Of a DNA stretch of 64,000 nt, positions 1 to 12,104 are shown one piece after another. Origin of the DNA: Wuchereria bancrofti (taxonomy: Eukaryota; Nematoda; Chromadorea; Rhabditida; Onchocercidae). The position numbers and the translations under genes are program-made. The notes beneath the pieces are model-generated. The model worked only from the letters and a program-made list of their open reading frames with translations. It did not search any database and had not been told where the DNA came from. Where the stretch lies: positions 8,593,099 through 8,657,098 of the forward strand of contig SSBO01000012.1 of NCBI GenBank assembly GCA_005281725.1. The letters run 5' to 3'. The first letter of the stretch is position 1, and every line of letters starts with the position of its first letter.

Positions 1-2840
1 TTTTTTGACTCTCAAGATTTGAAAATAATGTTAAGTGATTGGATTAGTATCTCTATGAAGCAAGAATACTTAGAAAAGATGTATGGTTGCATATGTTAGT
101 AATATGTAACATATTACTGCTATCTACAAACTAAGTAATCTATTAGATTTATCATATTTTAGGTTGGTGATAAATTAATTTGTAGTAGTATTTCATGCAT
201 TTTCATGTCTCTATGCAGACAGCTGTTCTTGCCATATCGTTCGCTTCAAAATATTTCTTTTTTGAAAATTTTTGAATAGATCACCTTTTTTTATTTCTAT
301 TGTTTGCAAAAGACATTACTCTCATATTTTACAGTCTTGTATACTTAATATCTCATTGATATTTGGAACTATTTGGTGGTTGTTGTCATTTTGGTAATGT
401 TACTTTTTTCTGTAAGAATTTTTTTTTTTTGAAATTCGATTGTGTTGAAGTAATTGTTCATGACGATATTAACCTGATGATGATCCGATAGTTTCCCGAA
501 GTTAGAGAACTAAGTGGTAAGCTGTTTGTATCTGAAATAGGTCTTTCCCAAAACAACAGATTTTTTTTGAAATTCGATTGTGTTGAAGTAAATTTATGAT
601 CAAGTTGTATAAGTTCATATGAAGTTCTATAATAAATTTGGTCTCATAACTCGTAGCACTTGCTTGCATGTTCTTATTATATCTGTTATTTTCTTCGTGT
701 TATATTGTATTTGTAATAGATTTAATGAAGTTTTATTATAACTGTATACATTTGCAAGAATTAATGCTGTATTTTCGGTAACATTTTAAAAGGCTATAAT
801 AGAGTAAAGCAGCTGGGAGTCCATTCTTGGTAATGTTTTGTTGATCTGATCTTGGAAACGACATATTCAGGCGAAAAATTAGAGGTGAATGAATGTTTTC
901 TAAGAATATTTAGGTTCTTTCTCTAAAGGTAAGAATAGAACAGTGCTTAACTTACTCGTTGCATTGTTGCTTGGCAGCGTTTTTAGGTCTCTGCAAAGAT
1001 CTCTACATTTGAGTTCTTTTTTGGTTCAGTTTTGCTACCCAAGTTTTTTCTTTTTTTTTAGGATTATCTTTCCTCTTGACACTCTAGTTAAGACATGTTA
1101 TCAAACTAGTTCTTTTTACAGATTGTTACATTTGCAAATTATTCATTTTCACAGGTGAATATTTGCATAAGTTGTAATGTTTTGAATTCTACTGACAAGT
1201 ACCGAGTATTTACAATGAATAAATGTTTTTAACATATCAAACAGTATACAAGATATATTAACAAATCAAATGACAAGTATTAGAATAAAAGTAAGTGTTG
1301 ACATAAGTATTGAAGTATTGTATGTTTTAGTTGTGCTAGTGTTGTATCTCTGCCAAACTATCAAGTGTTTTCCTATTTATGAAGTGGAATTTGCATGTTT
1401 AACTAACTTCTTTGTGTTGATTCATGTTATTAAGCTAGTTCTCAATTATTGCTTCCGTCAGAATGTTGTTTTTCTCCTAAAAATACCAGTTTAAATGCAT
1501 TGTTTCTCATTTAATTTAACGCCTTCTTTTCTGCTACCGTATGCATTTCCTTTTAAAGCTCGAGTCAGTTATTTTTTATGAAAATTTATTTTCTTTTCCA
1601 ATTTATATACTTTCACAGTTTTATTCTCTGAATTAGATTTGTTAAAACAATAAGTTTAATCATATTGTTTAGAGCAATAGCTTCGATGGGTGAGAGCATA
1701 ATTATACGATATGATCGGTTTATTGAGTTACTTAGATCAGCAAGCATTAGTAATTTCATTTAAATTAATTCCATTAAAAAAAAGAAAATTCTAAGGAAAT
1801 TTTCCGTGTTAAAAGTAAAATATGCAATTTACAGTTCACTTTGACTGATTATATTGAAAAGATACAATGGAATATTTTATATCGCATAAAAATATTTTTT
1901 CAGCATGATGGAGTATTTTTTCTTTTTTCTAATCTAATAGTGTAGGTTCTTTTTTTTAATTTCTCTTCTCTTGGAAATTTTTTCATTCCTGCATTGTTAC
2001 TGGTTGTTTGCATTCTTTTTTCGATTTTCGAGTGTTTTTTTTTTCAACCCTTATTTTCAAATCAAATTTACCATTGCATGTTGTAAATTAAGCAGAATAT
2101 TTATCATTTAGAAAGGTGAATTTCATGTCTTTCATGTATAATTTATTTGATCATTGTGGAAGAGTTCTACATTAGTACACAGAACAAAGTACAAAGGCAA
2201 AAGAAGTGTAAAACTCATGTCTTATAAATGTATAAATGCTTTCTTTTGTTTCAGCAACTTCTACAAATTATGTTACTGTAAAGGTTGTTAGGTTGATTTG
2301 ACAGTTTAAATTATTGTATTTCTTTCAATACATTTCTAATGAATTCTGTTTTGCTATTATTAGTTTAAGATATTGCAGTATTTTTACCTTTTTTTTTCTC
2401 CATCTTTATCATCCCTTTCTTCGCTCTCCGTCACCCTACCCACCCCGTTTATGATAATAAAATAGGGTACGTAATGAAAGAAAACTTAAGGATTTTTATG
2501 GGAAATTTTTAATCTCTGTTTTAAATTGTCGATATTTTTGATGCTAAAAAAAGAAAAAAAAAACAAATATATTGCTTTAGGTCGGAACCCATAAATGGGG
2601 GGTATTTATATAAATGAGGTCTAAATTTATCAAATTGTGAATTTGTTATTTGTTAGAACTGTAACAATTGTGTGATCGCAGATTATCATTATTTTTTACC
2701 GATGATATTATGAGAGACTATACCTATATCACTACCGAAATGTTTGCAAACGATAGGTTTCTACGGTGATTTGTACGAATATTTGCAATTACGATTTTAA
2801 TCAAATTTGAATTTTAAAATTATAAGGTTTTATTCTTTAG
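1..2840. other. T-rich region without a recognised gene
   Basis: No protein family is recognisable on either strand. Open frames here (for example 943-1158 and 1270-1494) are phenylalanine/leucine-rich products of T-rich sequence, lack real splice-linked partners and look like chance. The only clear structure is a 31-bp exact direct repeat at 423-453 and 561-591. The last bases (2831-2840) end in a TTCTTTAG splice-acceptor motif that feeds the carrier gene downstream, so the 3' part may be its outron or a 5' untranslated intron. Confidence 0.5.
423..591. repeat. 31-bp exact direct repeat, two copies
   Basis: The same 31 bases, eight T followed by GAAATTCGATTGTGTTGAAG and TAA, occur at 423-453 and 561-591. 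The offset is 138 bp and the flanking sequence differs. It is too short to name as a known element. Confidence 0.7.
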
Positions 2841-2858
2841 ATTTTGCACGACAAAAAT

Positions 2859-4736
2859 ATGTCAAAATCAGAGAGTGGAAATTACGAGATTTTGAAGAAT
2901 TTTGTTGCTGGTGGTGTTGGTGGTGCATTCTGCGTTGCTATGGGGCATCCTTTTGATACCGTGAAAGTACGATTACAAACAATGCCAAAATTGCTGCCAG
3001 GTGCTCGACCATTATATGCAGGGGCATTAGACTGCACCAGGCAAATCATTGTCAAGGAAGGATTCTACGCTTTGTATAAGGTCAGTTTCTTTTGTTGATG
3101 GTGAGATTGGGCATTTGGTAGTATTTGCAATCAGGAGTAGGAAAGCTTTTCAAAAATGTTTCTCACATTTTGTTATCATGATTCTAATGGTGTCATCGGA
3201 TACACTTTGTTGTAATATCTTAATAAGATTACATGTAATATCTTAATAAGATCTCATTAATGTATTGTGAAAAAATGAACCCAATGGTACCTATCAAATG
3301 TCCAACCTCAGGATGATGCTAATCTTTTTCAGTTTATATAGATTTTTAATTTCCCACATTTCCTATTATTACTGTCATACTTTGCCAACTATATTTTAGG
3401 GTATGAGTGCTCCTATTATTGGAATCACACCTTTATTTGCCGTTTATTTTGGCAGTTGTTCGCTTGGTAAATGGTTACAGCAAACATCCCCAGATCAGGA
3501 AATGACATTCTTCCAAAATCTCGTTTCGGGTGGCATTGCTGGCATTTGCACAACTGTCATTATGGTACCTGGTGAACGTATCAAGTGTTTGTTACAGGTT
3601 ATATTACTTTGTATGAAGGTGAAGTTTGCGAATGAGAATTAAGCGTTCTTCATATCTTTTTTTTTTCACCTTTAACTTTTCCGATTCTATTTTTCTGTAA
3701 GTTCGATTTTTAATACAGAGACTTTCAGCAGACTGTTTGTGACAATCATTCAGTTGATTTCAGGTCCAGCACGGAGGTTTCACAAGTCCATCTTCAGAAC
3801 ATTACACTGGACCAGTTGATGTCTTTAGGAAATTATACAAACAGGGTGGCATAAGAAGTATTTACAGGGGTACGATGGCGACTCTCCTTAGAGGTCAGAG
3901 GTTAAAGTTTTTATGTACATAAAATAGCACTCCTTTTAAATCCGAATTAATCGTTTATGTCTTCTTTTCCCACCTTCTTAAAAATGCTAGGATTGGGCTA
4001 TTTCCATAATATAAGGTAACCATTCATAGTTTTTATTTCTCTTTAAATATTTTCGTGTTGATGAATGGTTGTTGTTGCAGATATTCCGGCTAGCAGTGTT
4101 TACTTGGCCACCTATGAATACCTCAAAAAATTGTTTGCGAGAGACAATACAACTAAAAATTTGAGTATATTGTCAACATTAATGGCTGGTGGTTTGGCAG
4201 GCATTGCTAATTGGTCTATATGTATTCCGACTGATGTATTGAAGTCACGTTTACAAACAGCGCCAGAGGGGAAATATCCTGGAGGTATGAAGATTTCTTG
4301 TTTCTTCTCACATATAAAACTGTTGATTAACTCGTATAATTTTTTGCTTTTTTCTTGAAAAATGACTTCTAGAGATTAGTAGGAGTTTGGTCAGTTTGAA
4401 GTTGATGTAAAAGGAGTTGATTTAAAGTTGCTTAATTTCGTAATCGGTAACTAGTTAATGAAAAAAATTTCAGTCTGGTGTAGTATTGTCAGTAACTCAT
4501 GTTTCATCATGATCAACTCAAATCCTTGCATCTGACTATCACTATTGATTCCAATATTTCATTTTGCAGGAATACGTGACGTGTTTAAAGAAATAATGCA
4601 TGAAGAGAGTCCAAAAGCATTATTTAAAGGTTTTACACCGGTAATGTTACGCGCCTTTCCTGCGAATGCTGCATGTTTTCTAGGATTTGAGTTAGCTCTA
4701 AGCTTTTTTCAATTTATGGAAACGAAATGTAGCTAA
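2859..4736 (+). CDS. dif-1: Mitochondrial carnitine/acylcarnitine carrier
   Basis: Six-helix mitochondrial carrier that exchanges acylcarnitine for carnitine across the inner membrane and so feeds beta-oxidation. Exons: 2859-3080, 3400-3597, 3764-3893, 4081-4284, 4570-4736; all phases agree and give 306 residues, the usual family length. The three carrier repeats each show their signature, PFDTVK, PGERIK and PTDVLK. The [10 protein letters not shown] segment and the [18 protein letters not shown] segment are typical of SLC25A20, and C. elegans dif-1 is the nearest named relative I recall. The ATG lies 19 nt after a TTCTTTAG acceptor at 2840, which suits either spliced-leader addition or a 5' UTR intron. 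The family is firm; the exact orthology to dif-1 is inferred. A stem-loop lies about 250 bp past the stop. Confidence 0.93.
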
Positions 4737-4739
4737 TTT

Positions 4740-7200
4740 GCCGGTAGCAAAATTGCGGCATCAACCTCTTCATATGCATACATATGTTTTCTTCCTTGCA
4801 TATATGTGTAAATATATATCATTTCCGAAAGTAAAGTTAAGCAATTATCACTAGTAATTCATTTTGAGTAATGGCTGGAATCTCCTTCTCTTTTCGGTAT
4901 TTTTGAAAAAATCTTTCTTTTTGCTGACGAAGAAAATAGTATTTAACGAACATTTATGATGAACATGTAAACGAAGATGAAATATCAAACTCGGATCACT
5001 GATTATGGATTATCCATAGTAAGCCACGTGGTTATTAGTGATCCAAGTTTGATTTTATTTCTGAAATATTACATTGTCTTTTTTCATATCAGTGTTCTAA
5101 TGTTTTGATATATATACTTTTTTGAATTCTGTTTTTTGTTATAAGGGAGTGTCATAACTTATGCTCAATAGTGTAAATGCAAGTGAGGAAAGGGAGCAGG
5201 AGAATATAATTTTAAAAAGAATATAATTTTAGCTCGTTAAATTAATGAACTCTGAAAGTATTTCTGATGAAGTTAATAAAAATGTTCAGGAATTCTATCT
5301 CAAATCCGAGAAATGAGAATATTTTCTCGGAACCACAATATTTAGCATTTTAGTAAAAAAATGCAAACTAATGGTTAACTTCTGATTTTATTGATATCAT
5401 CTAAGTTATTAATTTTAGTTAAGAGCAAAAATTATTCATATCATACATAATATGTCTATGTTCCCGCGAACTATAAAATCAATTCCATCTTAAATGACTA
5501 AAGATTCCTTTTATTATGTGATTTTGTGATTGTGTATTGCAGTTAGACAAGTACTTATCTCAAAACAACAAGGTTGAGTAGTCCGAATTTTATGTTTTAG
5601 AATTCTATCTGATAATCCTGTATTTTATCTCTCATCTTTTGTCCAGCTATAAATGCATTCCGTACGATTTCAGTCAACCTCGTCATGTATTCCAAAATTT
5701 TTGATATTTTCTATCTAACTGGTCTTTGTAACGATTTTGCCACAATGTGCCATCATTTCTTTAGTATATAGCATTTCATAAGATATTTTCATGATATATC
5801 AGATCAGGTTGAAATCTGATGACCCTTTAATGAATTCCGAGAATTTGTGCAAAAATTTGATAAATAAATACAATTGGAAAGAATTGATTATTATTTATGG
5901 TCAGCAAAAAAAAAAAAGAAAACTTCCCCTAAGGTCAGCTTTATATATAACTAAATTATAAACTCTATTATTAGAGGTAAAATCAGTTAAAATTGATTGT
6001 CAACAAATTTTCATTGAATGGTGGAACTGTTGAAGAAGAAAAGCCAAAGGATAAATAGCTTATTATTTTGTAACTATGGTGATGGATTTGACCTTGGATT
6101 TTCTGTTTGTCTTCCTTTTCTTTTGTATCAATGTGGTGGACAGGATGACTCACTGTGATGACCATATGTTTGTCATTACATCTTCCTTGTGTACAATGTA
6201 TCTTTAAAATACTGTGTAAGCTTTATGCATAATTGATTGTAGCATCATTGCATGGACACTATCGAATTTCTCATCACCAGAGGTACATCATTTTACAATG
6301 GCATTTGTTTTTTCAGGGGGTTAATTTTACATCTATTTTACACTTTATTCCTTCATGATATAGTGGTTTAATTATATTACTAATACTTCGATAATGAAAA
6401 CCCGGTAAACCTGTATTGTCTATTTTCGGTATTTGTTTTAAATCCATTATCATATAACGTTCAATGTTTGTGCATTCAGATAATTATTTTTGAATGAAAA
6501 CAATTACCCGAATTTTTTTAGATCAAATTAATTCGAACTCATAACTCTACTTATCATCTAAATTGAATTATCATTTGAAATTTTGTGTTAGTTGGATCAT
6601 TTCAATTATATTTTAAATAAGAGTTGTTACATATAGGCATGTATGTATGTGTGTGTATTCTTTTCTAACGCTAATTATTAGAAAATATTTATTCATAACA
6701 TTTTATAAAAAGTAAACAAAAGAGCCGAGAACAGGGAAGAATATTTCGAGAAATATTTCACGGAGATGCAGAACTTGATAACAAATTTAAATTTTCATAT
6801 GAATTAACTGAGGTAGATATGAATGGAATGAGTGAAACAGATCAATGAGATATGTAATTTAAGCGTCCAGTACAACAGCATTTTTTTCATCTTTTTTTCT
6901 TTGACAGCAGATTGATTTGGTAATTGGGTTCAGAAATCTGCATATGACGAAGTCCCAGCACTGAAAAGTCCATATATCAATCATTTAGTAATTTAAACTA
7001 TTCATGTTAATCGGCAATTTAAACAAAACCCTTCCCCCAATCACATATCGATCGAGCTGTGATAATTTCGGTCTTTAATTACTTCAAACTTTAGGTCTCA
7101 ATTCAGTTTCCACCAAAAAATCATCTTTCGTAAGTCTTCCGAAACAATTTCATGATTTGAGATCATCAAACAATCCTCTTAACCAATATACTAGCTAATC
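4740..7200. other. Intergenic, no gene recognised
   Basis: AT-rich sequence between the carrier (+) and caveolin (-), which converge here. An AATAAA near 5274 could end the carrier transcript. The only notable object is the stem-loop at 4984-5053. A short minus-strand frame at 5983-6165 has no family resemblance. Confidence 0.5.
4984..5053 (+). repeat. Imperfect inverted repeat, hairpin-forming
   Basis: The 17-nt arms 4984-5000 (ATCAAACTCGGATCACT) and 5037-5053 pair with a single C/A mismatch. Three further pairs extend inward, one of them G-U, so the stem is about 20 bp. The 30-nt apical part itself contains two small perfect hairpins (TATGGA/TCCATA and CCAC/GTGG). Total size is about 75 nt, within the range of nematode microRNA precursors, but the loop is large. 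It could also be a 3' UTR structure of the carrier gene or a transposon relic. Confidence 0.6.
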
Positions 7201-7207
7201 AAAAGTA

Positions 7208-8922
7208 TTATATTGTATCGAACAAATTTTCTTTAAGAAATAATTCTTTGTCCGTGAAATTGGATGGGAAAAAGCAATAAACAAATGAGTAAATTGAAAC
7301 CTTAGAAAAAGCATTCAGTGGTATCGTAAGTAATACTCCAAGTGGTGTACATAAGAAAACGCTAATTACTGCGAATACCGCAAACAGGATACCGAAAAAT
7401 ACTGCGAATGGTATTGCAATAAAAGCAGCCAGTAATTTGTAGATTAAAACACTTGTAGCCGTGAAGACCCGATTGGTTACAAACCAAGTCCAATTGAATG
7501 AATGGCTTCCATCTGGTTCCGCGAATACTTCACCAAAATTCATGATAATATGATTATTGAGACCTTTATCATCACGATTCTCGAAATCCAATCCAATTGA
7601 CATTCTCGGCTTTTTTGTTTCATCCTTCTTTCTTTCAAAATTATACGATCGAGGACTTTTTCGTTGCCAAATTCTGCATATCTTTTTATGTTCCTTCTTA
7701 TCAACTTCATCATTCTCTTTCTGAACAAAAAAAGGAAAAAAATTAGATAAGAGGTCTAAATTTGAAACGCATGAAATAAGCAGATAAGACAATCATTCTG
7801 TTCAAGATTTTTAAGGATGATCAACCGGAAAAAGAGGAAGAAAACCAATTTATCAATAGGAAATTTGGTAAATTCCTTAATAGAAATTCATACAGTCAAA
7901 TCTTTAATGAATATATAACTGCTGAATGTTTCCATATTTTTGCATTAAAAAAAAGAGAAGAAAATCATCTAAAAGATTAAATAAAAAATGAATAAAAATT
8001 TATTTTTGCACTTTTTCCTTGATTTTTTGACTTGCATTTTATTACCACTCATAATTTTAACATTAATTTTAATTAAATTTTTCTTACAATAATTAGTCCA
8101 TTTCTCATTCTCTTTCTGATAGATAAGAGATCTAAATTTGAAAAACATGAAATAAGCAGATAAGACAATCATTCCGTTCAACTATATGAAGTGCTTTCGT
8201 GACAGCTTCTTTAAAGCGTTTAATAATTCAAATAGATCGTTTTGAAATGAAACATATTTCAATGTTTGAAATTATTTTAGGATAAACCATTTTAAAAGTT
8301 TTTTCCTTTATCGCTCTGACGATTGCAAGCCAGGTTAAAATAAATAAGTAAAATAAACAAATCAATCAATTAACTAATTAATTAAATGCAACTTCGAAGT
8401 TTTCAAAAATAATGAAAAAAAAAGGGAGCAGGTGAGGAACTTACTGCTTTGGTCGACAGGATAGCAATTACAACAGTAAGAGATCTTTGAAGCATAGGAA
8501 CTTCAAAATTTTAATTGATAAAAAACATCGCAAACAATTTTATAAATAATTGCTGATACTGATGATGATTTTCTATTACATTAGCTTCATAAAAAGGCAC
8601 AGATAGCGACCTTAATTTCAAAAGAAATTTTTCAAAAGATTTATAATTAATTTTTTTCATTAAAAGTTGAGATGTGGTACAAGAGCTACTTATTTATATA
8701 AATAATGGATAAATGACAATAATTATTATTTAGGGTCATTTGCGGAAAACTTTTTCGAGGAAATAAGTTTTTTTTTTTTTTTTTCTGAGTAAGTTTGTTA
8801 AAATTGATGTAATTTTGAAAGGTTACCTTTGCTGAATTAGTTTCTACTTTCAGCTTCTCCAGATCAGTGTCGCATTTCAGTGGCACCTGTTCAGGTTGAA
8901 TTTCCTCTCTTCGATCAGACAT
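7208..8922 (-). CDS. Caveolin
   Basis: Membrane scaffold of the caveolin family, inserted in the cytoplasmic leaflet through a hydrophobic hairpin. Two exons fit: 8922-8827 (32 codons from the ATG, acidic, donor AAAG^GTAACC) and 7720-7208 (170 codons, acceptor TTTTGTTCAG), both phase 0, giving about 202 residues. The caveolin signature appears as FGEVFAEP, close to the canonical FEDVIAEP. It is followed by GSHSFNWTW and a long hydrophobic hairpin from VLIYKLLAAFIAIPFAVFFG onward. The last 30 residues (SKVSIYSFVYC and beyond) align loosely with the caveolin C-terminus; an alternative is a weak donor after FSK (AAG^GTTTCA) to an unseen exon. C. elegans has cav-1 and cav-2; I cannot say which this matches. 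An intron copy of the exon 2 acceptor and a possible alternative first exon are listed separately. Confidence 0.85.
7711..8181 (-). repeat. Duplicated intron/exon junction inside caveolin
   Basis: About 75-95 bp at 7711-7804 and 8105-8181 are near copies in the same orientation, sharing GAAATAAGCAGATAAGACAA among other stretches. On the minus strand the block holds the 3' end of intron 1, the acceptor and the first codons of exon 2. The upstream copy therefore keeps an acceptor (CTATCAG at about 8118-8116) followed by AAAGAGAATGAG, encoding KENE, like the KEND start of exon 2. Offset is about 385 bp. Confidence 0.8.
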
Positions 8923-10490
8923 CCTTTTCTCACGAATTTTATTGCTGGTTAAGGGATGAATAAAGCGTGTTGTTGGAGCGGTAATTGATTAGCAACGGGT
9001 AACAACAGTTCACAAAACCTAGCACTACCAAGCAGACGGCTATTGGGACGGTGTCTATCCATAAGGCATAGGGTCATTTCTCAGCAGATAGCGGCAAAAG
9101 GCGGACTTTCAGCGATGTCCATTTGATGACCTCCCTCATTTTCTGTAGTCCACTTGCTTATCAATATTCTCATGTTCTCTGTTTCTTCACTTTATCTTTG
9201 ATAGTACTGTATAACCTCTTTTTTTTTCATTGCCATCACATTGTAGAACTCACTAGTTACCGAGCCTGACCTCCTCAACCTTTGACCCTTGGGAAGGTAA
9301 CAGAACAAAAAAGCGCGCCAATAACCATCCAAATGCTATTGTTGCTATCGATAACGGCTGCGCCGACTGCACCAACGTTATAAAATTAATTTTGGGAAGA
9401 TGAAATCATCATTTACTCAAATTTGAAGTTAGAAAATGCAAAATTCAGTTTTGGTTGTTCCTCGTTTTACACACACTCTTATCTAGAAAAAAATTTTCAT
9501 CACTTGTTAACATTCAGTAATTTCATGTCGAATTTTTTCTCCTCAGCTTTATAATAAACCGATTAAATTGATGTATTGTTGAAAATTAAAAATTTAAAAA
9601 GAAAATAAAAATAAGGAATAAAAATTACCGTGGATGCAAAGCGTAAGCAATGAATGTACGATTCAAATTCTTAATGAATTAAATTTATTAGTGAAAAAAT
9701 ATTTTATTCCCCTTTTACAATATATGAACCTGAGTCACTTTAAAAATTCAAATTTTACGACCAACTAAACATTTGTTACTAATTTAAATTGCTGCTTCAA
9801 TTTAAAGCTTCATACATAATTAGACATGAAGTTGTTGGATTGTTTCAAATCTCATTTCAACACTAGATACTAACTTCTTCATCTTCTCATCAATTCTTAG
9901 TTAACAAAAGCAAAAACTGAGATTCTGAAATGTTGAAAAATCAATTAAGAAATCAAAGTTGCATGCTGCTGCAATGTGTAAGTAATGATATTTAATCAAA
10001 TGAATGTTTCATCAACAAAATCTTTTTTTTTTTCACATTCCTTTTTCCAGATAATTTGACAATTAACGTGGACAACTGCACTTATTTGACAAATATAGTA
10101 ATGAAATTATGGTAAACCATCCATCTGTTGGTTCATTTATATAAATGAATTATGTTGACAAATGACAATCTATAACTATTTCTTAAATATTGTCATTTGT
10201 TGATTGGTAATGTGACATATATTTTAAAGTAACAATTCAAACTTTACTAGTAAATCCAATTGATGAAGTCGTATTAGATCAAACTTCAGACATTTAATCA
10301 ACTTCTTCAAGTATTGCAGAATTAATATTTATTAGGATGATCAATGAAAAATAACAATTCAGTCATAATTTTTCAGCCAAATGCAAAATGATTTCGTTGT
10401 CCGAGTAAAATGAGGTAGGTCATTTTCCGCTTGGTTACTTCTTCTTGTCGATTTAATATTTTTAAACTTTGTATGTGTTCATCTGCAACA
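8923..10490. other. Caveolin upstream region and intergenic DNA
   Basis: The stretch 8930-9380 is less AT-rich than its surroundings and lies directly upstream of the caveolin ATG on the minus strand, so it is the likely promoter region; no specific motif is claimed. A CAG acceptor-like site lies about 25 nt before the ATG. From 9380 to 10490 I see only AT-rich DNA with a 12-bp-arm hairpin at 10158-10200. Confidence 0.45.
10158..10200. repeat. Short perfect inverted repeat
   Basis: Arms ACAAATGACAAT and ATTGTCATTTGT (12 bp each) are separated by 19 nt. The TCATTTGT word recurs nearby, for instance around 10780. It may be a degraded foldback element or chance in AT-rich DNA. Confidence 0.5.
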
Positions 10491-10494
10491 TACG

Positions 10495-12104
10495 TCACAA
10501 CTTACAGCAAAGTAGTAAAAAAACGACGCACTTTTTCCAGTCTAATAATAATATGTCTCTAGGATAGCTAATGACTAAAAAAGGTAAAATTAATTTGTTA
10601 GGTATAAAATGAACTTACAGTACACTTTACAATCAGATTTCCTCTTTGGCAAATAGATGTTTACATTTGGGACATAAATAAGCTGATTTACTGTCATTGA
10701 CTCATAAAGTTCGCACGTGAAAATATCACGTCCACCAATTAATCCATAAACAACTGTTTTACATCTCTGAAATTGTCATTTGTTTAAGGTATGAGTCTAA
10801 TTGACCCCATCACTTAGGAAGAGGCAATTATTATTTTCGTAAACAAATGACCAAATGATTAGTCAATATCATTTTTACAGAAAAAAATTCGGAGAAATGA
10901 ATAGAGAAATTTTGGAAATTGTGTGGAAACTCTGCCTTTTGTTTCGAATTTGAAACTTTGTTAAAGTTTTGATTCACTGATTTAAAATACAATAATGAAT
11001 TTCATGTTGAAATTTTTATTTTTTTACAGTCAAAATGAGATAGAAAAGACTTATCATAAAAATCATAAGCTGTTAAATGAATTTTGACCACTTTTAGTCA
11101 TAGTTTGGTTAACTCAATATTATTGCAAATTTTTTTAAATTAATGTAAATTACTGATCTATGTTATGGTCAGTATATCATTTATTCATTTTTAGTAATTT
11201 TGATATTATTTTTTCAAGTTGTCATAACTTATAAAAGAAAGATATGAAATATTTGTCAGATTTTTAGTTCATTTCGTTATGTAATCAAATAATTGTTTAT
11301 GAGCAAGCATAATGGTGTTAAATAATTGCAAATATATTAGTGATTGAAGTCCCAGAATTATTTTAATTTTCAATTTTATCTGATGAGAATTATAATCAAA
11401 AGTAAGCTTTTATCAATTCAATAAAAGCAATTAGTTGCAACAAATTTTCCAAAAAAAATTTTAAACACTTACTGTATCTTTAAGACAAGTAACCAAGCAT
11501 TGATCCTCCGTACTACTGTAACTGTCATTTGCAACTCCATAAGGTTTGAGGGAAATTGGCATATCACGATCTGTATATTCCACAAAACATTTACACATCA
11601 CACATGGATTTCCAAAATGGTCTGGAATTTCAGCAAAATTCAACTTTTCAAAATTTTCTGAATTTTTTTCAGGAAAGAAAATTTGCCTTTTAAAATACTT
11701 ATGAGAAAAAAAAAAAAATCCATGATGATAACCAAGAATATTTGAAGTTTTAATATCATTGTAGCTAAAAGCAAATGCAAACATGGACTAAAAAAAAAAG
11801 AAAAAGTAGCCTTCCCAGATCTGTCATAGATATTTCAAATACCTATTTTGATTTTCAATTTAACTTTTATCTGGCTTAGTAAACCTATTATCGACTGTGA
11901 ATGCAGTTTACACTTATTTTATGAAACTCTCTCTCTCTGTCTCTCTCTCACATGCTTATTTTTTGCTTGTTTGAAGTAATTAATTATTAGAATAAACCAA
12001 TAAAAAGAAGGGAAAAGGAAAGAAAGAAACAAACTTGGTCGATTATAGGCCTCGATTATCTTAAAAAAGACACCAATAAGAATGAGAAAACTGAGAGCAG
12101 TCAT
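10495..12104 (-). CDS. Secreted PAN/apple-domain protein
   Basis: Exons on the minus strand: 12104-12035 (signal peptide, MTALSFLILIGVFFKIIEA), then 11621-11473 or 11657-11473 (two in-phase acceptors), 10766-10619, and a doubtful last exon 10574-10495. The product is about 150-160 residues. After the signal peptide comes one cysteine-rich module: CVMCKCF, then QCLVTCLKD joined to RCKTVVYGLIGGRDIFTCEL, then SDCKVY. This spacing is that of a PAN_1/apple domain, a disulfide-bonded fold that binds proteins or sugars and is common in secreted and cuticle-linked nematode proteins. The first three exons agree in phase. The 3' end is weak: a 44-nt intron (10618-10575) leads to a hydrophobic 26-residue tail; reading through instead ends after CKFILYLTN. 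No closer function can be given. Confidence 0.6.

Noticed and set aside
943..1494. Two open frames of 71 and 74 codons
   Set aside because: Products are F/L/V-rich from T-rich DNA, the start codons are not all ATG, and no splice partners or family matches are seen.
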